Origin: Buttiauxella ferragutiae
Lineage (GTDB): Bacteria; Pseudomonadota; Gammaproteobacteria; Enterobacterales; Enterobacteriaceae
Direction: 5' to 3' (one strand)
Assembly: GCF_001654915.1 (NCBI RefSeq)
Contig: NZ_LXEQ01000045.1
DNA length: 64,000 nucleotides
Shown here: positions 51,972 to 61,122 of the stretch, piece by piece
Numbering within the stretch: position 1 is the stretch's first letter
Layout: each line of letters begins with the position of its first letter
Translations under genes and position numbers: made by a program
The notes under the pieces: generated by a model
What the model was told of the DNA's origin: nothing
What the model saw: the letters and a program-made list of their open reading frames with translations, nothing else
Database searches by the model: none

Positions 51972-52567
51972 GTGACGCCATTCTTTCGGACATACAGCGC
52001 CGGCTGAATAACCTGGTTCGCTCCGGCGTTATTGCTGAGGTACAGCCATCTCCGTTAAGAGTAAAAGTCAAAATCGGTGACCTGGTGACTGACTGGCTGC
52101 GGCCACAAATGCCTGCTGCCGGCCCGGTGAGTGTTTCGTATTTCCCGTCAGCAGGCGAGGCCGTGCAGGTTATCAGCGAGTCAGGTGACCTGAGAAATGG
52201 CGTGGTGCATCTGGGTCTGCATAATGCCAGCAATGAACCGCCGACTACTGAGCCTGGTGTCTATAAGATCCGGTTTAGCGATGGCACTTTCGTTTCGTAT
52301 GACATCAACGACACCGTGCTGGTCATCGAATTAATGGGCGGTGAAACAAGTCTGACTGCTTCGCTTGAGGGCTGGGTTTTTAAAGGAAGGGTGACGTTTG
52401 AAAATGCTGTTACTGCAAAAGAAACAATAGATGCAGAGGGTAATATTGGTACTAAATCTGAGTTGTCAGACAGCAAAGGCACGATGGCCAGTGTCCGGGG
52501 TATCTTCAATACCCATGATCATGATGAAACAGATTCAGTAACATTACCACCGAATCAACAGATGTAA
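51968..52567 (+). CDS. Baseplate assembly protein V (spike)
   Basis: 199 residues of the P2 gpV family. An OB-like N-terminus (RRLNNLVRSGVIAEVQPSPLRVKVKIGDLVTDWLR) precedes a beta-helical, repetitive C-terminus. The end HDHDETDSVTLPPNQQM carries an H-x-H pair that in P2 V binds the iron at the tip of the cell-puncturing needle. It is the first P2-type gene, coupled to the preceding gene by ATGA. Confidence 0.9.
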   Translation: MSDAILSDIQRRLNNLVRSGVIAEVQPSPLRVKVKIGDLVTDWLRPQMPAAGPVSVSYFPSAGEAVQVISESGDLRNGVVHLGLHNASNEPPTTEPGVYKIRFSDGTFVSYDINDTVLVIELMGGETSLTASLEGWVFKGRVTFENAVTAKETIDAEGNIGTKSELSDSKGTMASVRGIFNTHDHDETDSVTLPPNQQM

Positions 52568-52743
52568 TTTCTTATCTGATGATGGACTTGCGATACAACT
52601 ATTAACAAAAACTGAAAGTTCAAATTTAGATAATTATTGTAAGCTATTTATCCATTGTGGTTTTAATGGATGGTAAACCACTTTGGTTTGAAGCTAAAAG
52701 TTTGTGAGGTTGCTAACTCAAAAACACGTTAAGAGAAGTTAAA

Positions 52744-53157
52744 ATGAAAAAATTAACATTATTGATGTTTGTTATTCCGTTACTCACAGGATGTTCGAAA
52801 ACAAACGATGAAAATTACTTCATTAAAAATTTAAATAACTCAGAGCTACCATATAATGTTATAAATACGACACAGGATAAAGAGCAATTAGATACTGTGT
52901 ATCTGAAAAACAAAGCCAGACTGAAAAGACTCTATGATTATTTTGAGACTAAGTATGGAGGGTATTCAACCTATATTGATAGAGATGCAGGTGGTGGGGG
53001 AAGCTCTCGTACTGTAAGTTCTAAACCAAATCAAATATTTTTGGCACAACAGAAGTTGTCTGAACTATATGGTCTAAATGAAATGTACTATAACAATTCT
53101 AACTTGGCTGGAGTCAGTGCTGTTACTGATTTTGTTGTTAAGGTGAAAGGTAATTAG
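52744..53157 (+). CDS. Lipoprotein gene inserted between the baseplate V and W genes
   Basis: 137 residues with a lipoprotein signal peptide MKKLTLLMFVIPLLTGC (lipobox LTGC). An Asn/Tyr-rich mature part with no known domain follows. Ser at +2 suggests sorting to the outer membrane. The gene is clearly more AT-rich than its neighbours, has its own 176-bp upstream region and is followed by a terminator. These are the marks of a moron expressed in the lysogen. Superinfection exclusion is a possible role but is not shown by sequence. Confidence 0.75.
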   Translation: MKKLTLLMFVIPLLTGCSKTNDENYFIKNLNNSELPYNVINTTQDKEQLDTVYLKNKARLKRLYDYFETKYGGYSTYIDRDAGGGGSSRTVSSKPNQIFLAQQKLSELYGLNEMYYNNSNLAGVSAVTDFVVKVKGN

Positions 53158-53202
53158 TAATGCCGGAGTAATAATTACTTAGAAGAAGGTTTAATCTAAA
53201 TA

Positions 53203-53226
53203 AAACTCGCCCCGGCGGGTTTTTTA
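53203..53226 (+). terminator. Terminator after the lipoprotein gene
   Basis: ACTCGCC / GGCGGGT with a 2-nt loop and TTTTT. Confidence 0.8.
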
Positions 53227-53237
53227 TTGGTGAAAAT

Positions 53238-53576
53238 ATGAAGGGCATGAACGCACAAACCGGGCGACCGCTTAGCGGGGATGCTCATTTAAATCAATCA
53301 ATCATCAACATATTAACCACCCCCATTGGGACAAGAGTTTTACGTCGAGATTACGGCAGCAATCTTTTTAATTTGATCGACTCTCCACTCGACGGAATAC
53401 TCGTTTCGAATATCCGAAAAGAAACCGCTATCGCCATCAACAAATGGGAACCCAGGCTGAAGATAGAACGTGTGTATGTTCTTGAGGCGGGCAATGGATT
53501 TATTGAAGTGGGCATTGAGGGTGTGAATCTCGAGAGCAGCACATTTTTCCGCAGCGGTCGCGTGAGGTTAGGATGA
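53238..53576 (+). CDS. Baseplate protein W (gp25-like)
   Basis: 112 residues: GMNAQTGRPLSGDAHLNQSIINILTTPIGTRVLRRDYGSNLFNLID is the classic gp25/gpW baseplate signature. The protein is part of the wedge that starts sheath assembly. It overlaps gpJ by 4 bp. Confidence 0.93.
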   Translation: MKGMNAQTGRPLSGDAHLNQSIINILTTPIGTRVLRRDYGSNLFNLIDSPLDGILVSNIRKETAIAINKWEPRLKIERVYVLEAGNGFIEVGIEGVNLESSTFFRSGRVRLG

Positions 53577-54475
53577 CGACAAACACCATTGATTTATCAC
53601 AACTCCCTTTGCCTGATGCCGTGGAAATAATTGATCCGGTGGTTATCCTCGCTGAGTGGATTCAGTTGCTCATCAGTAAAGACCCCACTTATAACGGTTT
53701 GGTTGAGTCTGACCCTGCTTATATCCAGGGTGAAGCGACGTCTTATCGTGAAAGCAACCTCAGACAGCGTGTTAACGATGCTGTTAAAGCGATATTTTTG
53801 GCCACGGCCACAGGGAGTGATCTTGATGTTAAAGCAGCTGATTATGGTGTCCCTCGTCTGCTGATTGATCCTGGTGACCCTGATGCAATTCCTCCACGCG
53901 ATCCGGTTTATGAGAGCGATGATGCATTCCGCTCCCGCGTGTGGTTATCCATGCAGGCACTGAGCGTTGCGGGGCCATATGGAGCGTATCTCTATTTTGC
54001 ATTATCAGCCTCACCTGATGTGCTCGATGCCAAACCATATGGACCAGAGCACCACAGTTTGCCGGGTGAAGTGCACATTTATGTTTTATCGAGAACGGGT
54101 GATGGTACCGCTGATCAGGCGCTTCTTGATGCGGTATTGCTGGCACTCAATGATGAAGATGTCCGACCGTTAACCGATTACGTGACAGCTTATACCGCAG
54201 TGATTACGACCTATACCATTGAGGCAACGCTGCATATTAAGCAAGGGCCAGATCCACAAAGCGTTAAAGATGCTGCATTGCAGGCGGCGCAAGCATATGT
54301 CGATAGCGTGCACCGAATCGGTCAGATTGTTGCAGAATCAGGTATTTATCAGGCATTGCATCAACCAGGTGTAGACCGTGTGACGCTGACAGCGCCAGTA
54401 GGTGATTTAATCCCGGTAATCGGTCAGGCATTTTATTGCTCAGGTATAACCTTGAATATGAGCCTGGAGACATGA
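53573..54475 (+). CDS. Baseplate protein J
   Basis: 300 residues of the P2 gpJ / T4 gp6 family (IDLSQLPLPDAVEIIDPVVILAEWIQLLI ... PRDPVYESDDAFRSRVWLSMQALSVAGPYGAYLYFALSA). It forms the periphery of the baseplate wedge. It ends directly at the start of gpI. Confidence 0.93.
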   Translation: MTTNTIDLSQLPLPDAVEIIDPVVILAEWIQLLISKDPTYNGLVESDPAYIQGEATSYRESNLRQRVNDAVKAIFLATATGSDLDVKAADYGVPRLLIDPGDPDAIPPRDPVYESDDAFRSRVWLSMQALSVAGPYGAYLYFALSASPDVLDAKPYGPEHHSLPGEVHIYVLSRTGDGTADQALLDAVLLALNDEDVRPLTDYVTAYTAVITTYTIEATLHIKQGPDPQSVKDAALQAAQAYVDSVHRIGQIVAESGIYQALHQPGVDRVTLTAPVGDLIPVIGQAFYCSGITLNMSLET

Positions 54476-55021
54476 GTGGATAAACTAAAAACATTATTAC
54501 CACCGAATGCCTCACCGCCTGAAATTGCATTAGAAAGTACCCATGCCGAAAGAATTGAAGCCATACCGGTTCCAATTAAACAAATTCGCCGACCACTTTT
54601 AACGCCGCGTGTATTCATCCCATGGCTTGCCTGGGATAATGGTGTGACATGGTGGGAAGATAGCTGGACCGAATTTCAAAAAAGACAGGTTGTAAAATCT
54701 GCACCAGAAATAAATAAACGGCGTGGGACAATTGGTGCAATTAAGAGGGCATTAGCATCAGTTGATTATCTGACAGAGGTTATTGAGTGGTACCAGGAAA
54801 CACCAAAAGCTCAACCTTATACATTTAAAGTCATTCTTTATGGTAGTGGTATTTCTGAAGAAATCCTTGAGAAATTAGTCAATCAAATTAATGACGCAAA
54901 AAATGTCAGGAGTCATCTGTCAGAGATAGGTATTGCACCGCAGGCTATAGAGGGAAAATTCTATATGGGTGGTGCCGTAGTCGCAACAATTACCGCGAGA
55001 ATTGGAATTAAATCAATATGA
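54476..55021 (+). CDS. Tail protein I
   Basis: 181 residues of the P2 gpI family, with LPPNASPPEIALESTHAERIEAIPVPIKQIRRP and WLAWDNGVTWWEDSW typical of it. It links the baseplate to the tail fibres. The start is GTG at 54476 directly after the gpJ stop. It overlaps gpH by ATGA. Confidence 0.92.
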   Translation: MDKLKTLLPPNASPPEIALESTHAERIEAIPVPIKQIRRPLLTPRVFIPWLAWDNGVTWWEDSWTEFQKRQVVKSAPEINKRRGTIGAIKRALASVDYLTEVIEWYQETPKAQPYTFKVILYGSGISEEILEKLVNQINDAKNVRSHLSEIGIAPQAIEGKFYMGGAVVATITARIGIKSI

Positions 55022-56532
55022 GTGAATATTATTCGATTATTACGGATGCGGGTGCTGCACTGGAAGCTGCCGCCGCAGCGGGTGGTCCTCCTGTCGCACT
55101 GACGCAATTTGCAGTAGGGGATGGCGGTGGTGCAGTCGTTATCCCCAATCCGTCGCAGGTTGCGCTGGTGAATGAAGTTTACCGCGGGAGTTTGAGCAGC
55201 CTGACTACTGGAGAGCAGCCAAATGTTTTGGTTGCGCAGGGTATTATCCCCATGGAGTCGGGCGGGTACACAATACGTGAAGTGGGGATTTTTACCCAGG
55301 ATGGTACTCTCTATAGCGTCAGTAATTATCCCGACCAGGTCAAACCTGAGCCTGATAGTGGTTATGCAGCAAAATTGGGTATCGAATATTTACTGCAAGT
55401 CTCAAGCACTAGCGATATCACGTTGATAGTTAGCCCTCAGGATTATTTAACGGAAGAACGGGCTAATACGCTTTATTTGCGAATTGATAACAATTTGTCA
55501 GAAATTGCCGCAGCTGGTGCAGAGGCACAACAGGCATCCCGCGATCATCTTGGGCTGGGTAGTGCCTCAACGCATGATGCTCAAGAAACGGTAACTGACG
55601 CCACAGCAGGAAGATTGCTAATAAATGGCGGTTGGGGTTTGGGTGGGGTGGGACTCTGGATAGCTGACGGCACAGACTTACACGCCTACTTCCCAACGGC
55701 TGCAAGTGGGTTTTATTCATCGGGAAATGCGGTAATAAATTCAGCGCTTACTAACCAGACAATAGATTATATCTGGATAAAGCATGGTGAAATCGGAACA
55801 TTAATAGAAATCGGATATGACGGGAGAGTAGCAACGCAAGTTAATTCTACTGTCGGCGGGTGGTTTGGTGGAATTGTATATTCAACACTAAACAAGCCAA
55901 CGGCAGGAGATATAAACGCAGTAGCTAAAACTGGCGACACCATGACAGGTGCGCTGGGGATGGAATTTAACACCTCTGGTTGGCCTGGTGCCGGGGCAAT
56001 TGCAGACCAGCTAGCTAATGGAATGGCACCGCTTGTTAACCATATTTATTCAGCTAGCGGGGATGTGTATTTACCATTAACAAAAGCAATAACTCAATCA
56101 ACTGAATTTGGATACGCATCATCAATAGATTTCGGAATTGCAAGAAGTAATACCAATAAGTTTGCACAACCTTGCATAACGGCGGTAAATGACCGTGGCG
56201 AAATCAAGCAATGGGTATTTGAAACAAATGGCAACGCTGGAAATCAGGGCGTTATATACATGCCTGATGGGAATATTTTAGGCTCTGCGTTTTATGCTGG
56301 GAACTTGCTTAGTCACCTAGGGGTTCTGGTTAATGATGTGTCATTGGGCGCAAACGTATGGCAACCGCGTACAACTGGCGATGATAATTCAAGTGATCAG
56401 CAAGTCCCGCCGGGCCATACAATGATTGGATTGGCAACAAGTCCATTTGATAGCTCTGACACTGTCACAGGAATCTATTACAAGCCAATTCAAAAATACG
56501 TTAGTGGCTCATGGGTAATAATTAACGGGTAA
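55018..56532 (+). CDS. Tail fibre protein H
   Basis: 504 residues. The N-terminal 150 are the conserved P2-type baseplate-attachment domain (YYSIITDAGAALEAAAAAGGPPVALTQFAVGDGGG). A phage tail-fibre repeat with GDINAVAKTGDTMTGALGM near 300 follows, then a variable receptor-binding end. The distal part determines host range and cannot be matched to a receptor here. Confidence 0.9.
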   Translation: MSEYYSIITDAGAALEAAAAAGGPPVALTQFAVGDGGGAVVIPNPSQVALVNEVYRGSLSSLTTGEQPNVLVAQGIIPMESGGYTIREVGIFTQDGTLYSVSNYPDQVKPEPDSGYAAKLGIEYLLQVSSTSDITLIVSPQDYLTEERANTLYLRIDNNLSEIAAAGAEAQQASRDHLGLGSASTHDAQETVTDATAGRLLINGGWGLGGVGLWIADGTDLHAYFPTAASGFYSSGNAVINSALTNQTIDYIWIKHGEIGTLIEIGYDGRVATQVNSTVGGWFGGIVYSTLNKPTAGDINAVAKTGDTMTGALGMEFNTSGWPGAGAIADQLANGMAPLVNHIYSASGDVYLPLTKAITQSTEFGYASSIDFGIARSNTNKFAQPCITAVNDRGEIKQWVFETNGNAGNQGVIYMPDGNILGSAFYAGNLLSHLGVLVNDVSLGANVWQPRTTGDDNSSDQQVPPGHTMIGLATSPFDSSDTVTGIYYKPIQKYVSGSWVIING

Positions 56533-56960
56533 TGACAATGCAAAATATTAAAGGTTTTAAACCATCACGCGGTACAGCAAAATCATTAGCCAATTTTGGC
56601 GAGGCTATGACAACCATTCAATTTCTGGAATCAGAGGGCGGGCTTGATTGGTATGAATGCCAGGCGCTTTTTGCTGACGACACTATCAAAATTATGTATG
56701 ACCAAAACGGCGTGATTGTTTCGGTCGTAGATGCGCCTGTACCGGAGCGTGGCAACACTTACGCCGTGTCTATGTTCTTCCCGCTTAATATGAGCGTTGC
56801 GGAAGTAGAGAGCATGCCAGAGGGCTTTAAGCTGGGTGCGTTCGTCTTTGATGGCGAAAACATAACTGCCATTCCCGCACCAGTGCAGCATAAAAAAACA
56901 TATGTTGAAGCTCTACGAGAAGAAGTTGCAGAGCTAAAGGCCATGATTAGTAAAAAATGA
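56532..56960 (+). CDS. Tail fibre assembly chaperone (gpG-like)
   Basis: 142 residues following the fibre gene with a 1-bp overlap. The C-terminal helix (KTYVEALREEVAELKAMISKK) and the central APVPERGNTYAVSMFFPLNMSVAEVESMPEGFKLGAFVFDG fit fibre assembly proteins. These help the paired fibre trimerise. Confidence 0.8.
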   Translation: MTMQNIKGFKPSRGTAKSLANFGEAMTTIQFLESEGGLDWYECQALFADDTIKIMYDQNGVIVSVVDAPVPERGNTYAVSMFFPLNMSVAEVESMPEGFKLGAFVFDGENITAIPAPVQHKKTYVEALREEVAELKAMISKK

Positions 56961-57014
56961 GTTAAAAGGCAACAAACCAAAGACATTCGCCGCCGTAAGG
57001 CATGAATTAACCAC

Positions 57015-57038
57015 AACCACCTTCGGGTGGTTTTTTTT
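57015..57038 (+). terminator. Terminator between the fibre genes and the sheath gene
   Basis: AACCACC / GGTGGTT with loop TTCG and eight T. Confidence 0.85.
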
Positions 57039-57050
57039 CGAGGAAAAAAT

Positions 57051-58505
57051 ATGGGATTGCATGGCATCGATATGCAAACAACGGGTGGCAATATCTACCC
57101 GATTGCAACAGTGCAAACGGCGGCGATTGGTATCGTGGGTACCGCGCCGGATTCAGCGGGAACGGTGGCGGCATCACTTGTCACGGGAACGTCGATTCTC
57201 GATAACGTTATTACTTATTCTGCCACTGAGCTCTTTCCTGGCATGCAGGGGAATGCGTTAAGTGTGGTGGCCGTGCTGGGTGATGACTCTGTGACAACAG
57301 TCGCCGCGACATTTGCGAACCAGGAATTGACGATTACGCTCGTGGCCACAAGCGGCGCATCAACATCAACAGCTGCTGAGGTTGTCGAGGTTGTTAATGC
57401 AATCGCAACACCGGGAATTCTGGCGACCTTGTCCGGCACTGGCGATGGCATTATCGCGCCTTTCCAGAAACAACAACTGGCTGGCGGCAAGGATGAGCCT
57501 TATCCGCTAAACACACCGCTTGTCATTTATGGCAGCCAGGCGCAAGCCGATCTTCTCGGTACCACTGGTACATTACATACGGCTATCAGTGAAATTTTTG
57601 AGCAGACCGGCGCGCTGATTGTTGGTGTTCGTGTGACTGAAGGGTCGACTGATGCTCTGACTCTGGCCAACATCATCGCGGGCATTGATATTCTACTGTC
57701 TGCACAGGCGGCGGTTTCAGTAACGCCGAAAATTTTAATCACACCTGAATTTTCTGAAGATGATGGCGTGGGTAAGAAGCTGGAATCCGTGGCCACGCAA
57801 CTTCGTGCGGTGACTTATCTGGACAGCCTCTCGATGGCCACGCCAGCCGATGTCATTCAGCGTCATACACTTTATGGCGAACGAGTTGAAATTCTGCGGC
57901 CACGCGTAAAAGTCACAAATGAAAAAGGTGAGAAAATTTATCGTCCCGCTTCAGCTTACGCCGCCGGACTTCGATCGCGTATTGATGATGTTCTGGGTTG
58001 GTGGTGGTCAAAGTCAAACCAGGCGATGTATGGTTTTGAAGGGCTTGAGCAAATTGACAGCTGGTCAATCGGTGATGAAAACACCGTCGCCAACCAGCTC
58101 AACATGAACGGCGTCAGCACCATCATCACTTACGGCGGATTCCGGCACTGGGGTAACCGAAATTGCAGCATTGATCCATTACGCTGGTTTGAGGTGGCGG
58201 TGCGAACCGATGACATCCTGCGCGATTCCATCCAGTCTGGGTTATTCCCATACCTTGATAGACCGCTGGACATCATGCTCGCCAATGATGCTGTGGCATC
58301 TGTGAGTGCCTATCTGAAAGAGCAGACAGACCTGGGCGCTATTCATGGCGGCAAGGCGTGGCTCGATGAAGAAATTAATACGGCGGAAACCATCGTGGCG
58401 GGTCATTTGTATATCGATTATGACTACGGTTTCAAATCGCCGACCGAGCGTATTACCTGCCGTGTCCGTCTGAACACTAATTACGCTAAAGGTGGCGCGC
58501 AATGA
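57051..58505 (+). CDS. Tail sheath protein (P2 FI-like)
   Basis: 484 residues of the contractile sheath family. The start GLHGIDMQTTGGNIYPIATVQTAAIGIVGTAPDS and the conserved C-terminal IDYDYGFKSPTERITCRVRLNT are typical. GAGGAAAAAAT precedes ATG 57051. Its presence shows that the particle is a myovirus. It overlaps the tube gene by ATGA. Confidence 0.95.
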   Translation: MGLHGIDMQTTGGNIYPIATVQTAAIGIVGTAPDSAGTVAASLVTGTSILDNVITYSATELFPGMQGNALSVVAVLGDDSVTTVAATFANQELTITLVATSGASTSTAAEVVEVVNAIATPGILATLSGTGDGIIAPFQKQQLAGGKDEPYPLNTPLVIYGSQAQADLLGTTGTLHTAISEIFEQTGALIVGVRVTEGSTDALTLANIIAGIDILLSAQAAVSVTPKILITPEFSEDDGVGKKLESVATQLRAVTYLDSLSMATPADVIQRHTLYGERVEILRPRVKVTNEKGEKIYRPASAYAAGLRSRIDDVLGWWWSKSNQAMYGFEGLEQIDSWSIGDENTVANQLNMNGVSTIITYGGFRHWGNRNCSIDPLRWFEVAVRTDDILRDSIQSGLFPYLDRPLDIMLANDAVASVSAYLKEQTDLGAIHGGKAWLDEEINTAETIVAGHLYIDYDYGFKSPTERITCRVRLNTNYAKGGAQ

Positions 58506-59014
58506 CAAAAACATTTTTAACCCGTTGGGCGCTTTATTCCGAGGGTTCTCACGTAGCCAATGCGTCCGAATACACACCGCCGGCACTCGGTATCACTGAA
58601 GCTGAGTTTCGCGCTGGCCACATGGATATGCCATTGGTTCTCGATGATGGCATGGAGGCGATGAGCGTCACGATAAAGCTGGTGGGGGCTGATGAGCGCA
58701 TCCTGTCATTGTTTGGCTTCCAGTCTGGTGGTAATCCTCGTTTTGTTGTCCGTGAAGGGTATGTGTCTGGAAAAAATAAAAATCTCATCGAGGACAAGAT
58801 GGAGGGGTTAATAACGCGATATGAATCCGATGCCAGAACGGAGACTGATCGTTCCAAAAGCGGTGTAACCATAACACTGCGCCCCTCATTATATTCACGA
58901 ACCATTGACGGGAAAGAAGTGGTTTATATTGATGCTATCAATGGCGTGCGGCGCATTAACGGTGTCGATCAGTTTAAAGAAATTACCGATTTTGTGATGG
59001 GTAAAAACCTGTAA
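58502..59014 (+). CDS. Major tail tube protein (P2 FII-like)
   Basis: 170 residues, the size of P2 FII (172). AGHMDMPLVLDDGMEAMSVTIKLVGAD, the VREGYV segment and INGVRRINGVDQF near the C-terminus define the family. It forms the inner tube pushed through the envelope when the sheath contracts. A related protein is encoded at 61123. Confidence 0.94.
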   Translation: MTKTFLTRWALYSEGSHVANASEYTPPALGITEAEFRAGHMDMPLVLDDGMEAMSVTIKLVGADERILSLFGFQSGGNPRFVVREGYVSGKNKNLIEDKMEGLITRYESDARTETDRSKSGVTITLRPSLYSRTIDGKEVVYIDAINGVRRINGVDQFKEITDFVMGKNL

Positions 59015-59039
59015 TTCATTCCAGTTATCGGACATTAAT

Positions 59040-59060
59040 GGGCGCTCAGGCGCCCTTTTT
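59040..59060 (+). terminator. Terminator-like hairpin after the tube gene
   Basis: GGGCGC / GCGCCC around TCAG with TTTTT. Confidence 0.8.
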
Positions 59061-59078
59061 ATATTTAAGGATTTTTTA

Positions 59079-59405
59079 ATGACATACCCGGCAGAAGTGA
59101 AAATTATTACGCTGTATACCCCAATCAAGGATCAGCAGGGCAATGAACTGAAATGCCTTTCTATGCGTGAGCCGAAAGTATTTGATCGTCTGAAATTCAG
59201 CTATCTGACATGCTCCGAAGATGAAAAGGATTTAATCATGATTTCTGATTTATGCGGACAGGAAGTGGATGTTCTAAAAGGATTGACGATTGCCGATTAC
59301 AAACAGCTCGAGGATCAGTTTGTCGTTTTTATGGTTCCGCCACAAAAACGGGCGGCGTTGCTGAAGAAAATGGGATATCAGAAAGAGAAATCCAGCGGGC
59401 AATAA
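59079..59405 (+). CDS. Tail assembly chaperone (P2 gpE-like)
   Basis: 108 residues between the tube and tape-measure genes, where P2 encodes gpE. PAEVKIITLYTPIKDQQGNELKCLSMREPKVFDRLK begins a Phage_TAC-type fold and the end KKMGYQKEKSSGQ is polar. Such proteins coat the tape measure during tail assembly. An overlapping frame suggests a frameshifted longer product. Confidence 0.85.
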   Translation: MTYPAEVKIITLYTPIKDQQGNELKCLSMREPKVFDRLKFSYLTCSEDEKDLIMISDLCGQEVDVLKGLTIADYKQLEDQFVVFMVPPQKRAALLKKMGYQKEKSSGQ

Positions 59406-59506
59406 TTAAATTATCCCTGACCATGCAGGGATGGCAACCCTCTGAAATTACCAATTTACCTTTCCGCGTATTTGTTGATTTCTTATCTCTGACAAGGAAA
59501 AAGTAA
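59079..59506 (+). CDS. Frameshifted assembly chaperone E+E' (predicted -1 shift)
   Basis: The -1 frame relative to gpE is open from at least 59252 to 59506. After the gpE stop it reads IIKLSLTMQGWQPSEITNLPFRVFVDFLSLTRKK, a sensible protein end with no own ribosome-binding site. P2 makes E+E' by the same -1 shift at the same place. I could not find a canonical X-XXY-YYZ heptamer; A-rich GAAGAAAATGGG at 59363-59374 is one candidate region. Confidence 0.5.
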
Positions 59507-59507
59507 T

Positions 59508-61121
59508 ATGGGTGTAGTGTCGAGTAATTTCAAAGCTACCGTGACGTTCGGTGGTGTCGTCTCAAATAGTTTCAAAAGTTCGTCAAAAACGCTCACGGAA
59601 GGGATCACTGACGCTGAAATGGCAGTTGCCAGACTGACTAAAAAGCAAGAAGCCCTGGCACAGAAAATCAAAAAAGGGACGCTGGCAGGCAAGGATGTGA
59701 GCCGGCTGAAAAGAGAATATACGGAACTTGGAAAAAGTATTGAAGAGGCGAACAGGGATGCGGAACAGCTCAATCGTACGCTGAGAATTCGTCAGGTCTT
59801 GACCGCGCCGCTGAGAGGTGCTGCCGGAATTGGTAAAGCAGGGCTTGGAGCAGCCATGTCTGGGGCTGGTCCACTTTTCGGGGTAGCTACAGGATTAGTC
59901 GGAGGAGCGCTGGCCATCAATGCTACTACAGCAGAACAGGCTGGTGTGGCGAAGGGATATGGCGTCAGCCTGAATAAGTTCAAAGCCTGGGATGCGGTAG
60001 GAAAACAGATTGGGATGAATGGAGAGGCATTCGGCGATCTTGCTGAAGAGCTATCCAATAAAATCGGTGAATTCAAGGCTCTCGGTGAGCAGTCTTCCGT
60101 CAGTGACGCTTTTACAGGGTTGGGGATAACCAGTAGCTCACTCACTGGAAAGACAAACGAAGAGCAGATGGCGCTCATCCTAAACCGGGCGCTCGAAGTG
60201 AAGGATGAGCAGGTCGCCCGCTCAATGATTGACATGGTTCTGGGTGGGGAGGGCAACAAAATACTCGCGTACATGAAGATGTCAGGCAAAACGTACGAAG
60301 AGCTGATGTCTGCACAGGAAAAGTACATCCTGACGACCAAAAAGGGTGAAGAAGGAGCTGTTCGTGGCCAGATGGCTATGTCCAGTATGTGGACAGCATT
60401 AAGCAGTGCAGCACAAGAAGTTATAGGCACACTGGCTGGTGACCTGGCACCATCCATCACGAAATATGCTGATGAGTTTTCCAGTTGGTTTAGGACTGGC
60501 GGGAAAGACATTCTGGTTGAAGGGATTTCTGGTTTCGCAACATCAATCAGTGATTTTTGGGAAAGTCAGTTAAAACCGGTTCTGTCTGCCTTATGGCGTG
60601 GACTTCAGGTGCTCGCTGATTTCATCGGTGAATATTTTGCTGATTATGAAACTAAGTTTCAAAAGGCGAATAATCTCACAGAAGTAGGAGGGGCGGCAGT
60701 TGAAGAGGGAGAAAGACTAGCCGAAAAACAGGGAATTAATTGGCTGGATACCGATGAGTTTGTGCAAAATTTTGCGAAGAAGGAAACAGCTCGCTGGCAG
60801 GCTGCGCAAATTACTAAACAATCAGCACAACAGACAGGTATGGGTACGGCATATGAAAACTATGATCTGAATGGTCAAGAAAGGTCCCAAAAAGCGGCAG
60901 ATAGCACTCTTCTGAATATTTTAAATGAAGCCAATGCATCGAAGAATGCTGAACGCGGGATGCCTACTCTTCAACAATTCCCCTTCAACATCACGGTCCA
61001 GGCTGCATCAGGCGATGATGCCATGACCATCGGGAAAAAAGTGGGAGAGGCTGCCATGAATGTCTTCAAATTAAGCCTTGGTGACAGCGGTATCATGACA
61101 CCAGCAACGCTCGGAGGATGA
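59508..61121 (+). CDS. Tail tape measure protein
   Basis: 537 residues. The N-terminal third is a coiled coil (TDAEMAVARLTKKQEALAQKIKKGTLAGKDVSRLKREYTELGKSIEEANRDAEQL). A hydrophobic region of small residues follows (GAAGIGKAGLGAAMSGAGPLFGVATGLVGGALAI), then a helical part. This is short compared with about 815 residues in P2 T, so the tail should be correspondingly short. Confidence 0.92.
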   Translation: MGVVSSNFKATVTFGGVVSNSFKSSSKTLTEGITDAEMAVARLTKKQEALAQKIKKGTLAGKDVSRLKREYTELGKSIEEANRDAEQLNRTLRIRQVLTAPLRGAAGIGKAGLGAAMSGAGPLFGVATGLVGGALAINATTAEQAGVAKGYGVSLNKFKAWDAVGKQIGMNGEAFGDLAEELSNKIGEFKALGEQSSVSDAFTGLGITSSSLTGKTNEEQMALILNRALEVKDEQVARSMIDMVLGGEGNKILAYMKMSGKTYEELMSAQEKYILTTKKGEEGAVRGQMAMSSMWTALSSAAQEVIGTLAGDLAPSITKYADEFSSWFRTGGKDILVEGISGFATSISDFWESQLKPVLSALWRGLQVLADFIGEYFADYETKFQKANNLTEVGGAAVEEGERLAEKQGINWLDTDEFVQNFAKKETARWQAAQITKQSAQQTGMGTAYENYDLNGQERSQKAADSTLLNILNEANASKNAERGMPTLQQFPFNITVQAASGDDAMTIGKKVGEAAMNVFKLSLGDSGIMTPATLGG

Positions 61122-61122
61122 T

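Noticed and set aside
55018..56960. An invertible tail-fibre segment
   Set aside because: Only one fibre gene and one chaperone are present, without a recombinase gene or inverted flanks recognisable by eye.
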